Part shown: positions 41,496-50,248 of the stretch, in pieces
How the letters are laid out: each line of letters begins with the position of its first letter
Numbering within the stretch: position 1 is the first letter of the stretch
Notes under the pieces: generated by a model
What the model was told of the DNA's origin: nothing
Seen by the model: only the letters and a program-made list of their open reading frames with translations
Databases searched by the model: none
Translations under genes and position numbers: made by a program
Origin: Caballeronia terrestris
GTDB lineage: Bacteria; Pseudomonadota; Gammaproteobacteria; Burkholderiales; Burkholderiaceae
Assembly: GCF_001544515.1 (NCBI RefSeq)
Contig: NZ_FCOL02000002.1
Span: 186,001 to 250,000 of the forward strand
Length of the DNA stretch: 64,000 nt
Direction: 5' to 3'

Positions 41496-43931
41496 ATGCA
41501 CATGCCAAAATTCAAAGGGCGGCGCACGGGCGGGCTGCTCATAGCCGCCTCGTTGGCGCTGACCCTTGGCATTACCGGACTGTCACAGGCGAACACGGCC
41601 GCCGACGCTGCGAAGGTCCAGTTCAAGCCGCTCGTCAGCGAAACCACGGGCAAGCTCGGCGAAATTCTGCCGCTGCCTCAAACCGAATACGAGGCGATGA
41701 CGGAGCAGGACTACGCCAAGGTTCAGGCGCCGGCATTTCGTCAGGTGCGGCCGCCGAAGGGCGCACCCAACATCGTGATCGTGCTGCTCGATCAGGTGGC
41801 CTATGCCGACCCGCAATTGTTTGGCGGCCAGATCCGCATGCCGACGCTCGACAAGCTCGCGAAAGACGGCCTGACGTACACCAACTTTCACGTGAACGCG
41901 CTGTGCTCGCCCAGCCGCATGACGCTCCTGACCGGCCGCAACCAGCATCTGGCGGGCGTCTCGACCGTGATCGATACCGCCACGGCCTATCCGGCGAATA
42001 GCGGCGTGCGTCCGCGCAGCGTCGCGACGGTCGGCGAAATCCTGCATCAATGGGGCTACGTCACGTCGTACTTCGGCAAGAATCACGAGGTGCCGCCGTA
42101 TGAAGGCAGCGTGAGCGGTCCGTTCGACCGCTGGCCGACGCACTCCGGCTTCGACAAGTTCTACGGCTACATCGGCGGCGAGCAGTCGTCGTTCTATCCA
42201 AACCTGATCGATGGCACGACGCACGTCGAGCGCCCGCGCAACGACCCGAACTACCACTTCAACACGGACATGACCAATCAGGCGATCGCCTGGCTGCGCG
42301 GCACGCAGTCGCTGACGCCGGACCGGCCGTTCCTGATGTACTACGCGTCGAGCGGCGGCCACCGGCCGCACACGCCGCGCCCCGACTGGCTCAAGAAACA
42401 CCTGTACGCGGGCGAGTTCGACAAGGGCTGGGACGTGATGCGCGAGGAAATCCTTGCGCGCCAGAAGAAGCTCGGCATCGTGCCGCAAAACACGCAGCTC
42501 GCGAAAAATCCCGACTACATCAAGAAATGGGCGGATCTCTCGCCGGACGCGAAAAAAGTCTACGCGCGCCAGATGGAGGTTTACGCCACGCTGGTTGAAA
42601 GCGCGGATGCGGAAGTGGGCCGCCTCGTCGATACCATCGAGGACCTTGGCCAGATGGACAACACGCTGTTCTTCTACATCACGGGTGACAACGGCGGCTC
42701 GTCGATCGGCGAGATCAACGGCGTGTTCAACGAGTGGTCGGCGCTCAACGGCGCGCCAGAGGACGTGGCCTATCTGAAGAAACGCATGGACGCGGGCGAA
42801 TACGGCGGTCCGAAGTCGTATCCGAACTATTCGATCGGCTGGGCTGCGGCAGGCGCGACGCCCGCCACCTGGATGATCCAGATGACGCACGGTGGCGGCA
42901 ACATGGCCGGGATGGTCGTCCACTATCCGAAGGGCATCCAGGCGAAGAGCGAATTGCGACACCAGTACGCGCACCTGAACGACATCGTACCGACGATTCT
43001 CGACGTGATCGGCGTGCCGGAACCGAAGATGGTCAATGGTGTAAAGCAGGTGCCGATGTCGGGCACCAGCCTGAAGTACACCGCTAGGGACGAGAAGACG
43101 GAGCGCCACATCACGCAGTACAACGAGTCGTCGGGCAACCGGAGCATCTATCACGAAGGCTGGCTCGCCGCCGTGGTCCATCGCGCACCGTGGCAGCACG
43201 AAGCGCCGCAGCACGACTTCGAAAAGGACGATTGGCAGTTGTTCCACATGGCCGAGGACTTCGGCCTCGCCAACAACGTCGCGGCGAAATATCCGGAAAA
43301 GCTGAAGGAAATGAAGGAGTTGTTCCGCCAGGAAGCAATCAGGAACAAGGTCTTCCCGCTCGACGATCGCGGCTTCCAGTTGTTGAACCCGGTCGAAGCC
43401 GGCCGTCCGGACCTGATGTTCGGCCGCAAATCGCTCACGCTCTATCCGGGCATGCGCGGCATGACGGAAAACAACTTCATCAACACGAAGGCCGTGTCGT
43501 ACACGATCACCGCCGATCTCGACATTCCAAAGGAAGGCGCGAAGGGTGTGATCATCTCGCAAGCCGGGCAGAACGGCGGCTGGAGTCTCTACGTCAAAAA
43601 CGGCAAAACGAAGTACGTCTACAACTGGCTCTCGCGCGAGAAGTACGTGATCGAATCAAGCGAGCCGCTGCCGACGGGCCGCGTCAAGGTGACGTTCGAC
43701 TTCGCCTATGACGGCGGCGGCCTGAACAAGGGCGCAACGGGTACGTTGTCGATCAACGGCAAGAAGGTCGGCTCGGGCCGCATCGAGAAGACGCAGGGCG
43801 CCGTGTATTCGCTCGCGGGCGAGACGGCGGACGTGGGCATTGACGCCCCGACGCCCGTCACCGACGACTACCCCTTCTACGACAACGAGTTCACCGGCAC
43901 GATTCGTACGGTGCGTATCGACTTGAAGTAA
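41496..43931 (+). CDS. Secreted arylsulfatase, Cys-type, with unusual active site
   Basis: An 811-residue type I sulfatase with a signal peptide (KGRR then a hydrophobic core, cleavage near LSQA). The formylglycine motif is CSPSR at Cys137-Arg141, in LCSPSRMTLLTGRNQH. Other family landmarks: FGKNHEVP (191-200), SGGHRPHTP (286-294) and the metal pair Asp398-Asn399 in TGDNGGS. Two positions differ from the family as I know it: the first metal-binding pair reads Asp99-Gln100 (LLDQVAYAD, usually LLDDVGFG), and the substrate-site lysine is Ile461 (ATWMIQMTHGGGN, usually WTKQ). A beta-rich C-terminal part covers about 650-811. ATG 41496 is used because an AAGGA lies upstream and the signal peptide follows at once. 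The adjacent maturase should activate it. Confidence 0.88.
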   Translation: MHMPKFKGRRTGGLLIAASLALTLGITGLSQANTAADAAKVQFKPLVSETTGKLGEILPLPQTEYEAMTEQDYAKVQAPAFRQVRPPKGAPNIVIVLLDQVAYADPQLFGGQIRMPTLDKLAKDGLTYTNFHVNALCSPSRMTLLTGRNQHLAGVSTVIDTATAYPANSGVRPRSVATVGEILHQWGYVTSYFGKNHEVPPYEGSVSGPFDRWPTHSGFDKFYGYIGGEQSSFYPNLIDGTTHVERPRNDPNYHFNTDMTNQAIAWLRGTQSLTPDRPFLMYYASSGGHRPHTPRPDWLKKHLYAGEFDKGWDVMREEILARQKKLGIVPQNTQLAKNPDYIKKWADLSPDAKKVYARQMEVYATLVESADAEVGRLVDTIEDLGQMDNTLFFYITGDNGGSSIGEINGVFNEWSALNGAPEDVAYLKKRMDAGEYGGPKSYPNYSIGWAAAGATPATWMIQMTHGGGNMAGMVVHYPKGIQAKSELRHQYAHLNDIVPTILDVIGVPEPKMVNGVKQVPMSGTSLKYTARDEKTERHITQYNESSGNRSIYHEGWLAAVVHRAPWQHEAPQHDFEKDDWQLFHMAEDFGLANNVAAKYPEKLKEMKELFRQEAIRNKVFPLDDRGFQLLNPVEAGRPDLMFGRKSLTLYPGMRGMTENNFINTKAVSYTITADLDIPKEGAKGVIISQAGQNGGWSLYVKNGKTKYVYNWLSREKYVIESSEPLPTGRVKVTFDFAYDGGGLNKGATGTLSINGKKVGSGRIEKTQGAVYSLAGETADVGIDAPTPVTDDYPFYDNEFTGTIRTVRIDLK

Positions 43932-43972
43932 GCCGGATCGGCGGGGGTGCTCCCCGCTGCTGTTTTACGACC

Positions 43973-44000
43973 AAGCCCTGCCGGCGCGCAGGGCTTTTTT
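43973..44000 (+). terminator. Terminator of the sulfatase operon
   Basis: An 8-bp stem (AAGCCCTG / CAGGGCTT) with an 8-nt loop runs into six T's, about 40 nt after the sulfatase stop. Confidence 0.85.
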
Positions 44001-44017
44001 ATTTGCCGTCGCGCAAA

Positions 44018-44048
44018 TAAAAAAGCCCGGCCGCTTTCGCGACCGGGG
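44018..44048 (-). terminator. Terminator of gap
   Basis: On the minus strand a CCCGG/CCGGG stem with an inner GCG/CGC extension is followed by a T-rich run (T6 A T3). It lies about 25 nt after the gap stop. Confidence 0.8.
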
Positions 44049-44072
44049 TTTTCGTGTGACATCGCAGCGCTA

Positions 44073-45083
44073 TTACTTCGCGTTCGCGAGTGCGACGGCC
44101 GTATCCAGCATGCGGTTCGAGAAGCCCCACTCGTTGTCGTACCAGCTCGACACCTTGACCAGCCGCCCCGACACCTTCGTCAGCGTCGCGTCGAACGTCG
44201 ACGACGCCGGATTGTGGTTGAAGTCGATCGACACGAGCGGCGCGTCGTTGTAGCCGAGAATGCCCTTGAGCGCGCCTTCCGATGCTTCCTTCATGATCGA
44301 GTTGACTTCATCGACCGTCGTGTCGCGCGCGGCGATAAACGACAGATCGACCACCGACACGTTGATCGTCGGCACGCGGATCGCGTAGCCGTCGAGCTTG
44401 CCGTTCAGTTCGGGCAGCACGAGACCGACCGCCGATGCCGCGCCCGTCTTCGTCGGGATCTGGCTGTGCGTGGCCGAGCGCGCGCGGCGCAGGTCTTCGT
44501 GATACACGTCGGTCAGGACCTGGTCGTTCGTGTACGCGTGGATCGTCGTCATCAGGCCGTTCACGAGGCCGATCTTGTCGTTCAGCGGCTTGACGAGCGG
44601 CGCGAGGCAGTTCGTCGTGCACGATGCGTTCGAGATGACCGTGTCCGATGCCTTCAGCACATGATGGTTCACGCCGTAGACGATGGTCGCGTCGACGTCC
44701 TTGCCGCCCGGCGCCGAGATGATCACCTTCTTCGCGCCGCCCTTGATGTGCGCGCTCGCCTTTTCCTTTGTCGTGAAGAAGCCGGTGCACTCCATCACCA
44801 CGTCGACGTTCAGCTCGCCCCACGGCAGTTCGGCCGGGTTGCGGTTCGCCAGGACGCGGATCTTGTCGCCGTTGACGACGAGGTAATCGCCGTCCACCTT
44901 CACTTCGCCCGGGAACTTGCCGTGCGCTGTGTCGTACTGCGTGAGGTGCGCGTTCGTCTTGGCATCGCCGAGATCGTTGATCGCGACGATCTCGATGTCG
45001 TGCTTCTTGCCGTTCTCATAAAGGGCGCGCAACGTGTTGCGGCCGATCCGGCCGTAGCCGTTGATTGCAACGCGAATCGTCAT
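44073..45083 (-). CDS. gap: Glyceraldehyde-3-phosphate dehydrogenase (type I)
   Basis: NAD-dependent glycolytic and gluconeogenic enzyme. The 336-residue protein has the N-terminal Rossmann motif [15 protein letters not shown], the catalytic [13 protein letters not shown] and the [12 protein letters not shown] signature. It is 63 nt downstream of tkt on the same strand, the pairing seen in many Burkholderiaceae. It acts directly on the triose made by Eda. I see no HexR-like palindrome before this gene. Confidence 0.97.
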   Translation of the reverse strand: MTIRVAINGYGRIGRNTLRALYENGKKHDIEIVAINDLGDAKTNAHLTQYDTAHGKFPGEVKVDGDYLVVNGDKIRVLANRNPAELPWGELNVDVVMECTGFFTTKEKASAHIKGGAKKVIISAPGGKDVDATIVYGVNHHVLKASDTVISNASCTTNCLAPLVKPLNDKIGLVNGLMTTIHAYTNDQVLTDVYHEDLRRARSATHSQIPTKTGAASAVGLVLPELNGKLDGYAIRVPTINVSVVDLSFIAARDTTVDEVNSIMKEASEGALKGILGYNDAPLVSIDFNHNPASSTFDATLTKVSGRLVKVSSWYDNEWGFSNRMLDTAVALANAK

Positions 45084-45146
45084 GGTCTATCTCCTTGGCT
45101 TGAAAAAATACTTCCCGGGCGCGGCGCGTTTGAGCTTCGATAACGC

Positions 45147-47189
45147 TCAGGCGCCGGCGAGCGCGGCCTTGGCCGTCGCGACCACATGCTCGACGGTAAA
45201 GCCGAAATGCTTGAAGAGAGCGCCGGCCGGCGCGGATTCGCCGAACGAATCGATGCCGACCACGCCGCCTTCGAGACCCACATACTTGCGCCAGAAATCC
45301 GTCACGCCCGCTTCGATCGCCACGCGCACGACGCCCTTCGGCAGCACGCGCTCGCGGTACTCAGCGTCCTGCTTGTCAAACACGTTGGTGGACGGCATCG
45401 ACACCACGCGCGCGCCGATGCCTTCCTGCGCGAGCTTCTCGACGGCTTCCATCGCCAGTTGCACTTCCGAGCCGGTCGCGATCAGGATTATCTTGCGCGC
45501 GGGGATGTCGTCGTTCCAGTCGCGCAGCACGTAGCCGCCCTTCGCGATATTCGCGATCTGTAAGTCGCTGCGCGGCGAGAATTGCAGGTTCTGGCGGCTG
45601 AAAATCAGCACCGACGGGCCTTCGTGGCCGACCGCGTGCGTCCAGGCCACGGCGGTTTCGACCGTATCGGCCGGGCGCCACGTCTGGAGTTGCGGAATCA
45701 GGCGCAGGCTCGACACGTGTTCGATCGACTGGTGCGTCGGGCCGTCTTCACCCAGGCCGATGGAATCGTGCGTGAACACGAAGATCGAACGCGACTTCAT
45801 CAGCGCCGCGACGCGCAGCGCGTTGCGGCTGTAGTCGGAGAACGTGAGGAACGTGCCGCCGAACGGACGGTAGCCGCCGTGCAGCGCGATGCCGTTGATC
45901 GCCGCGCTCATGCCGAATTCGCGCACGCCGTAGTTGATGTGGTTGCCCCACTCGATGCCCTTGGCATCGTTGCCGTCGCCGGCCGCGCGCACGGGCTTCG
46001 ACGCCTTCCAGTTCGTCAGGTTCGAGCCGGTCAGGTCGGCCGAACCGCCGAGCAGTTCCGGCAGCGCGGCGGCGAGGCCGTCCAGCGCCTGTTGCGACGC
46101 CTTGCGAGTCGCGATCGTTTCGGCCCGCTGGTTCGCGCCTTCGATGATCTTCTTCGCGTCGTCCACCCAGTTCGCCGGCAATTCGCCCTTCATGCGGCGC
46201 GTGAATTCGGCGGCTTGCTGCGGATGCTTCGCGCGGTAGGCGTCGAACGCCTTGTTCCACTCGGCCTCCGAGTGCGCGCCCTGCTCCTTCGCGTCCCACG
46301 CCGCGTACACCTCCTGCGGGATCACGAACGGCTCGTACGCCCAGCCGATCGCGGCGCGCGTATCGGCGATTTCCTTGTCTCCGAGCGGTGCGCCGTGCGC
46401 GTCGTGGCCGCCGGCCTTGGTCGGCGCGCCCTTGCCGATCACCGTGCGGCAGCAGATCAGCGTCGGCTTGTCCGCGTTCTTGGCCTGCGCGATGGCGGCA
46501 TCGACGGCATCGACGTCATGGCCGTCCACTGCGCGGATCACGTTCCAGCCGTAGGCTTCGAACCGCTTCGGGGTGTCGTCGCGGAACCAGTGCTCGACGT
46601 GGCCGTCGATCGAGATGCCGTTGTCGTCGTAGAGCGCGATCAGCTTGTTCAGCTTGAGCGTGCCGGCGAACGAGCAGGCTTCGTGCGAGATGCCTTCCAT
46701 CAGGCAGCCGTCGCCGAGGAACACGTACGTGTGGTGATCGACGATCGACGCGCCTTCCTTATTGAACTCGGCGGCGAGCAACGCTTCGGCGAGCGCCATG
46801 CCAACCGCGTTCGCGAGACCCTGGCCGAGCGGGCCGGTGGTCGTCTCGACGCCTGCCGTGAGGCCCACTTCGGGGTGGCCCGGCGTCTTCGAATGCAATT
46901 GGCGGAAGTTCTTGAGCTCGGCGATCGGCAGGTCGTAGCCGGTCAGGTGCAGCAGCGAATACAGCAGCATCGAACCGTGGCCATTCGACAGCACGAAGCG
47001 GTCGCGGTCGGCCCAGTGCGGATTCGACGGATTGTGCTTCAGATGGCGCGACCACAGCGCGACGCCGATTTCCGCCATGCCCATCGGCATGCCCGGGTGG
47101 CCGGAATTGGCTTGTTGAACGGCATCCATCGACAGCGCGCGAATCGCGTTGGCCATCAGGGCGGTTTGGCTGGAGATCGGGGTCGTCAT
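45147..47189 (-). CDS. tkt: Transketolase
   Basis: Thiamine diphosphate enzyme of the non-oxidative pentose phosphate pathway. The 680-residue protein starts [20 protein letters not shown]. It has [20 protein letters not shown], the ThDP motif [13 protein letters not shown] to [10 protein letters not shown], and in the pyrimidine domain [18 protein letters not shown] 47189 is chosen from family N-termini; the open frame upstream is not conserved sequence. It precedes gap. Confidence 0.97.
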   Translation of the reverse strand: MTTPISSQTALMANAIRALSMDAVQQANSGHPGMPMGMAEIGVALWSRHLKHNPSNPHWADRDRFVLSNGHGSMLLYSLLHLTGYDLPIAELKNFRQLHSKTPGHPEVGLTAGVETTTGPLGQGLANAVGMALAEALLAAEFNKEGASIVDHHTYVFLGDGCLMEGISHEACSFAGTLKLNKLIALYDDNGISIDGHVEHWFRDDTPKRFEAYGWNVIRAVDGHDVDAVDAAIAQAKNADKPTLICCRTVIGKGAPTKAGGHDAHGAPLGDKEIADTRAAIGWAYEPFVIPQEVYAAWDAKEQGAHSEAEWNKAFDAYRAKHPQQAAEFTRRMKGELPANWVDDAKKIIEGANQRAETIATRKASQQALDGLAAALPELLGGSADLTGSNLTNWKASKPVRAAGDGNDAKGIEWGNHINYGVREFGMSAAINGIALHGGYRPFGGTFLTFSDYSRNALRVAALMKSRSIFVFTHDSIGLGEDGPTHQSIEHVSSLRLIPQLQTWRPADTVETAVAWTHAVGHEGPSVLIFSRQNLQFSPRSDLQIANIAKGGYVLRDWNDDIPARKIILIATGSEVQLAMEAVEKLAQEGIGARVVSMPSTNVFDKQDAEYRERVLPKGVVRVAIEAGVTDFWRKYVGLEGGVVGIDSFGESAPAGALFKHFGFTVEHVVATAKAALAGA

Positions 47190-47511
47190 GTGGATTCGGG
47201 GTAAGTCCTGAAATGATCCCGGATGTTTCCGGATGACGCGCCGGGCGGCGGCGAACGATGCTTTCAGGCCCCGGAACGACGAGAAACGAGGAGGATCAGA
47301 GGCCGCCATTCTAACAGACACGTCTGATTGACAACGTCCGAAAGCCGGCAGACAGGCGGCGCGAATCGAGTCGGGGCGCCATGTTTGTTCAGGCACGCTC
47401 CGTGCATTCGTCCACGCGACGTGCGTCTGGATGGCCGATTGGCTGACCTTTGAGCGTCAAACCTTCGTGGCACAATGCGCCTCACGGACCCAAGCTGCAG
47501 GAGTTTTCCCG
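47190..47511. promoter_or_regulatory. Divergent tkt / VOC-protein intergenic region
   Basis: 322 bp without a gene. For tkt, minus-strand TTGTCA (47329-47334) and TAGAAT (47308-47313) are spaced only 15 nt, with a 12-bp palindrome (CAGAC-AC-GTCTG on the plus strand) between them. For the plus-strand gene, a GCAGGAG ribosome-binding site lies 8 nt before ATG 47512, and CACAAT near 47471 is a possible weak -10. Confidence 0.35.
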
Positions 47512-47925
47512 ATGACCGATCCCCGCCCAGCCGATGTGCCGTGGCTGACGCCTTACCTGACCGTCCACGACGCGCGCGTCGCCACCGGCTTCTATGAGCA
47601 GGCGCTGGGTTTCGCCGTGCGCGACAGCGTCAACGACGACGGCGCGGTCATCCACGTCGAGATGACATATCGCGGGCAGTTGATTTTGATGTTCGCGCCC
47701 GAGGGCGCGTACGGCTCGCAGGCGCGCACACCGAAGACTTCCGGCCTGATGGCGCCGCAGTCGTTCTACCTCTACGTCGACGATGTCGATGCCGTCTATG
47801 CTCGCGCGCTGGCGGTTGGGGCGAAAGGGCTGATCGAGCCGCAGGACCAGTTCTGGGGCGACCGCTTTGCACAATTCGAGGACCCGGACGGCTATCGCTG
47901 GGCGATCGCGCGGCATCTGAGCTAA
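47512..47925 (+). CDS. VOC-family (glyoxalase/bleomycin-resistance fold) protein
   Basis: A 137-residue single-domain protein: LTPYLTVHDARVATGFYEQALGF opens the first beta-alpha-beta-beta-beta unit and SFYLYVDDVDAVYARALAVGA the second, ending WGDRFAQFEDPDGYRWAIA. This looks like the PhnB/YdhR-like group of unknown substrate. Start ATG 47512 has GCAGGAG upstream. It precedes rsmE by 57 nt and may be co-transcribed with it. I do not assign a reaction. Confidence 0.82.
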   Translation: MTDPRPADVPWLTPYLTVHDARVATGFYEQALGFAVRDSVNDDGAVIHVEMTYRGQLILMFAPEGAYGSQARTPKTSGLMAPQSFYLYVDDVDAVYARALAVGAKGLIEPQDQFWGDRFAQFEDPDGYRWAIARHLS

Positions 47926-47982
47926 GGCGCGCCACCCGCTCTCCACCTTATCCGCTGGCACCATGAGCCGGCGATCATCGAC

Positions 47983-48720
47983 ATGCCACGCTTTTTCGTT
48001 GACCGTCCGCTTGTCGCGGGCGAAACCCTTCCGCTGCCCGACGACGTCGTGCGGCACGTCCACGTCCTGCGCCTGCAAACCGGCGACGCGATCACGCTCT
48101 TCGACGGCGCCGGCGGCGAATTCGACGCCGAACTCACCGATATCGCCAAGCGCGCGGCGGTCGCGCGCATCGGCGGGCATCACGATCGCGAGGCCGAGCC
48201 GCCGTATCGCGTGACGCTGGCGCAAGGCGTCGCGGGCGGCGACAAGATGGACTGGCTGATCGAGAAGGCCGTCGAACTGGGTGTCGCTGCGCTCGTGCCG
48301 CTGACAGCGGAGCGCGGCGTCGTGCGTCTTGCTGGAGAACGCGCGCTCAAGCGTCAGGCGCACTGGCAGGCGCTCGTGCGCGCAGCGTGCGAGCAGTGCG
48401 GACGCAATCGCGTGCCCGAAGTCGCGCCGCCGCGCGATCTCGACGCGTGGCTTTCCGGAATGCCGCCCGCTGTGGACGGTGAGATGCGCTTGCTGCTATC
48501 GCCGCGCGCGGAGGTGAGCTTCGCATCGCTGCCGAGTGCGCCGCCGATCGATCCGGTCACGGTGTTGATCGGCCCGGAAGCAGGTTTTTCACCTTCAGAG
48601 GAGAAATATATCGTAGATGCGGGATTTACGACGCTTGGGCTAGGCCCGCGCGTCCTGCGTACCGAAACTGCTGGGATCGCCGTACTGGCGGCGCTGGCTG
48701 CGCGCTGGGGTGGGTGGTAA
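47983..48720 (+). CDS. rsmE: 16S rRNA (uracil1498-N3)-methyltransferase
   Basis: SPOUT-class methyltransferase acting on the assembled 30S subunit. The 245-residue protein starts MPRFFVDRPLVAGETLPLPDDVVRHVHVLRL, with the PUA-like N-terminal part, and ends with the knotted SAM-site blocks LIGPEAGFSPSEEKYI and TLGLGPRVLRTETA. Length matches RsmE. Confidence 0.95.
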   Translation: MPRFFVDRPLVAGETLPLPDDVVRHVHVLRLQTGDAITLFDGAGGEFDAELTDIAKRAAVARIGGHHDREAEPPYRVTLAQGVAGGDKMDWLIEKAVELGVAALVPLTAERGVVRLAGERALKRQAHWQALVRAACEQCGRNRVPEVAPPRDLDAWLSGMPPAVDGEMRLLLSPRAEVSFASLPSAPPIDPVTVLIGPEAGFSPSEEKYIVDAGFTTLGLGPRVLRTETAGIAVLAALAARWGGW

Positions 48721-48722
48721 AC

Positions 48723-48755
48723 GCAAAAAGCCGGTCGCAGAGACCGGCTTTTTGC
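48723..48755. terminator. Bidirectional terminator between rsmE and the barstar gene
   Basis: A 14-bp stem with A5 at the left and T5 at the right (48723-48736 with 48742-48755) has a 5-nt loop. Symmetric tails let it end both converging genes. Confidence 0.9.
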
Positions 48756-48773
48756 TGCAAAGAAACCTGACGC

Positions 48774-49337
48774 TCAGGCAAACGAATAAAACACCCGGAA
48801 CGCCACGCGCCGCTCGGCCCAGAACTCGGACGCCTCGCGGAACACGTCGAGCAGCGTTTCGCGCCCTTCCTTGTCGAATTTCTGCGCGATCGGCAGCGCC
48901 TCGAGCACGATCACGAAGCCCGGCTGCGAACCCGCCTTGTGGACGAGATCGGTGAGACTGTCGTACAGCGCGTCGTAATTCTTGCCGAAGTGCTTGGGAA
49001 ACAGAAACGACGTAGCGATGGTTTCGAGCACTTCCTGCTTGCTCTGCGCCTGCCCGCAATACGCGAAGAGAAAATGCTGGCCGAGCCGGCTGGCTTCGTC
49101 GGCGAGGTCCTGCACGCGATACGCGCGGATCGACTGCACGATGTTCGGCCGCACCGTCCTGAAAAGACTCATGGACCCCTCGTCCGTTGATGAGAGCGCC
49201 GGGTTCGGTTCGTCGTCGGATCTGTCGTCGTGTTCAGTCGTGCGTAGCCGAAGTACTCGCTGGAACAGGTTGCCATCGCCGGTGGCGAAAAGATCACCCG
49301 CCGCACCGTTGCCGTGCGCGTAGATGTTGTCGCTCAT
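48774..49337 (-). CDS. Barstar-family ribonuclease inhibitor
   Basis: Predicted cytoplasmic inhibitor of the adjacent barnase-type RNase. The barstar fold is in the last 130 residues, from MSLFRTVRPN on, with FPKHFGKNYDALYDSLTDL as its most typical block and FWAERRVAFRVFYSF at the end. The start is uncertain: ATG 49337 (MSDNIYAHGN) gives 187 residues with a 55-residue leading segment, while ATG 49172 gives a 132-residue protein with GAGGGG close by. I prefer 49337 because similar leading segments occur in Burkholderia homologues as I recall them. It begins 16 nt after the RNase stop, so the pair is one unit. Confidence 0.82.
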   Translation of the reverse strand: MSDNIYAHGNGAAGDLFATGDGNLFQRVLRLRTTEHDDRSDDEPNPALSSTDEGSMSLFRTVRPNIVQSIRAYRVQDLADEASRLGQHFLFAYCGQAQSKQEVLETIATSFLFPKHFGKNYDALYDSLTDLVHKAGSQPGFVIVLEALPIAQKFDKEGRETLLDVFREASEFWAERRVAFRVFYSFA

Positions 49338-49353
49338 GCCGTTCATCCCGAAG

Positions 49354-49836
49354 TTATCCCGCAATGCGTTTAAAACTGGCGTAATGGTCGTCGGAGTAAT
49401 AACACTCGCCGATCTGCCGCCGAGGCCCACCGCACACGATCCGGCGCGCGCCGCGGTCGCGGGCACGCGGCGTGGGGACGGTGTACTCGTGGTAATAGCC
49501 GCGCGGATGCGGCGGAAGCAAACGCTCGCGATTGCCGAACACGACGCCATCCTTCTCGAACGGATACGGCCCGCCGGACTCGATCAGCCGCAGCGTCGCG
49601 ATGGCCTGGTTCGGCAATTTCGCGACGGCGACGATGTCGCGACCGTCTTCCGTTTCCCGCTTGACCGAGCCGCCCGATGCGCTCCGTCCCGGCGATTCCG
49701 CCGGCTGAACCGGCTGGGCCAAAGCGCTCGAACCGGGCGCCGTATCAAGCGCGTCCGGACCATGCATGCCCTTGTCACAGCCGCTCAGGACCACGAAAAG
49801 CGCAAGAATGCAGTGCTGAAACCACATGCGCTTCAC
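49354..49836 (-). CDS. Barnase-like guanyl-preferring ribonuclease, predicted lipoprotein
   Basis: Exported RNase of the microbial N1/barnase family. The 160-residue protein has a signal peptide with lipobox VLSGC (Cys20), then about 45 residues of Ser/Ala/Pro-rich linker, then the RNase domain. All barnase catalytic residues can be read: Glu in YYHEYTVPTP, Arg in RGARRIV and His in SDDHYASFKRI. The GTG start at 49836 has GGGGA 9 nt upstream; an ATG at 49827 is the alternative. Lipidation would tether it to the envelope. The barstar gene follows at once. Confidence 0.85.
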   Translation of the reverse strand: MKRMWFQHCILALFVVLSGCDKGMHGPDALDTAPGSSALAQPVQPAESPGRSASGGSVKRETEDGRDIVAVAKLPNQAIATLRLIESGGPYPFEKDGVVFGNRERLLPPHPRGYYHEYTVPTPRARDRGARRIVCGGPRRQIGECYYSDDHYASFKRIAG

Positions 49837-49959
49837 GTAGCGATATCCCCGCGATAAACCCAGATTTCGACGACCATTAAAGACGTAAGGGTATCGCTAA
49901 TGACACCCGGAATCAACGTTCGGCCGGGAAATGAAAGTTCGGTCGGCGCTTTGGAGCCG

Positions 49960-49979
49960 AGTTTTGCGCCCGCAAAACT
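49960..49979. repeat. 20-bp perfect palindrome upstream of the RNase gene
   Basis: AGTTTTGCG-CC-CGCAAAACT: 9-bp arms and a 2-bp centre. It lies 124 bp before the RNase start, and could be an operator or part of a folded RNA. Confidence 0.7.
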
Positions 49980-50157
49980 GGGCCGCTGGCGCAATTTTTA
50001 GCCCAAATCTGAGAGATTTTTATCTCGGATACGCTAATAATTAGATCCAGCATGGTTCAGAGACCCGGGGGCATGTTTGCCTCGCTTGTCGCCGGCCTCG
50101 CGGCGCTCGCCGTCGCCATTGCTGATTGGAGGAGACGCAAATCCCCTTGCATGCCTC

Positions 50158-50191
50158 AAAGCGTGCCGGTCATCCGGCACGCTTTTTTTTT
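50158..50191 (+). terminator. Orphan rho-independent terminator, possible sRNA end
   Basis: A 12-bp stem (AAAGCGTGCCGG with CCGGCACGCTTT), 4-nt loop and nine T's on the plus strand. No plus-strand gene lies upstream within 1.4 kb, since the RNase and barstar genes are on the other strand. On the minus strand the tail has only three T's, so it serves maeB poorly. Confidence 0.85.
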
Positions 50192-50248
50192 GATTTTTTT
50201 CGTGGAGGCAAGGGGTGCGGCGCTCGTTGCGAGCCCCGCACCGGGATT

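Larger units (their letters stand above)
49837..50248. other. Intergenic region between the RNase gene and maeB
   Basis: 412 bp without a clear protein gene. It contains the RNase promoter region, a 20-bp perfect palindrome (49960-49979), a short hairpin (GAGAT/ATCTC near 50013-50026), the AT-rich stretch CTAATAATTAG and a strong plus-strand terminator (50158-50191). An open frame from ATG 50052 begins with a hydrophobic stretch and a basic WRRRK segment, but no stop occurs before the terminator, so I do not call it a gene. A second hairpin (50214-50243) follows the maeB stop on the minus strand, with no T-run. Confidence 0.5.

Noticed and set aside
44060..45146. HexR-type operator before gap
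   Set aside because: I looked for a TGTAG/CTACA-like palindrome upstream of gap and found none.
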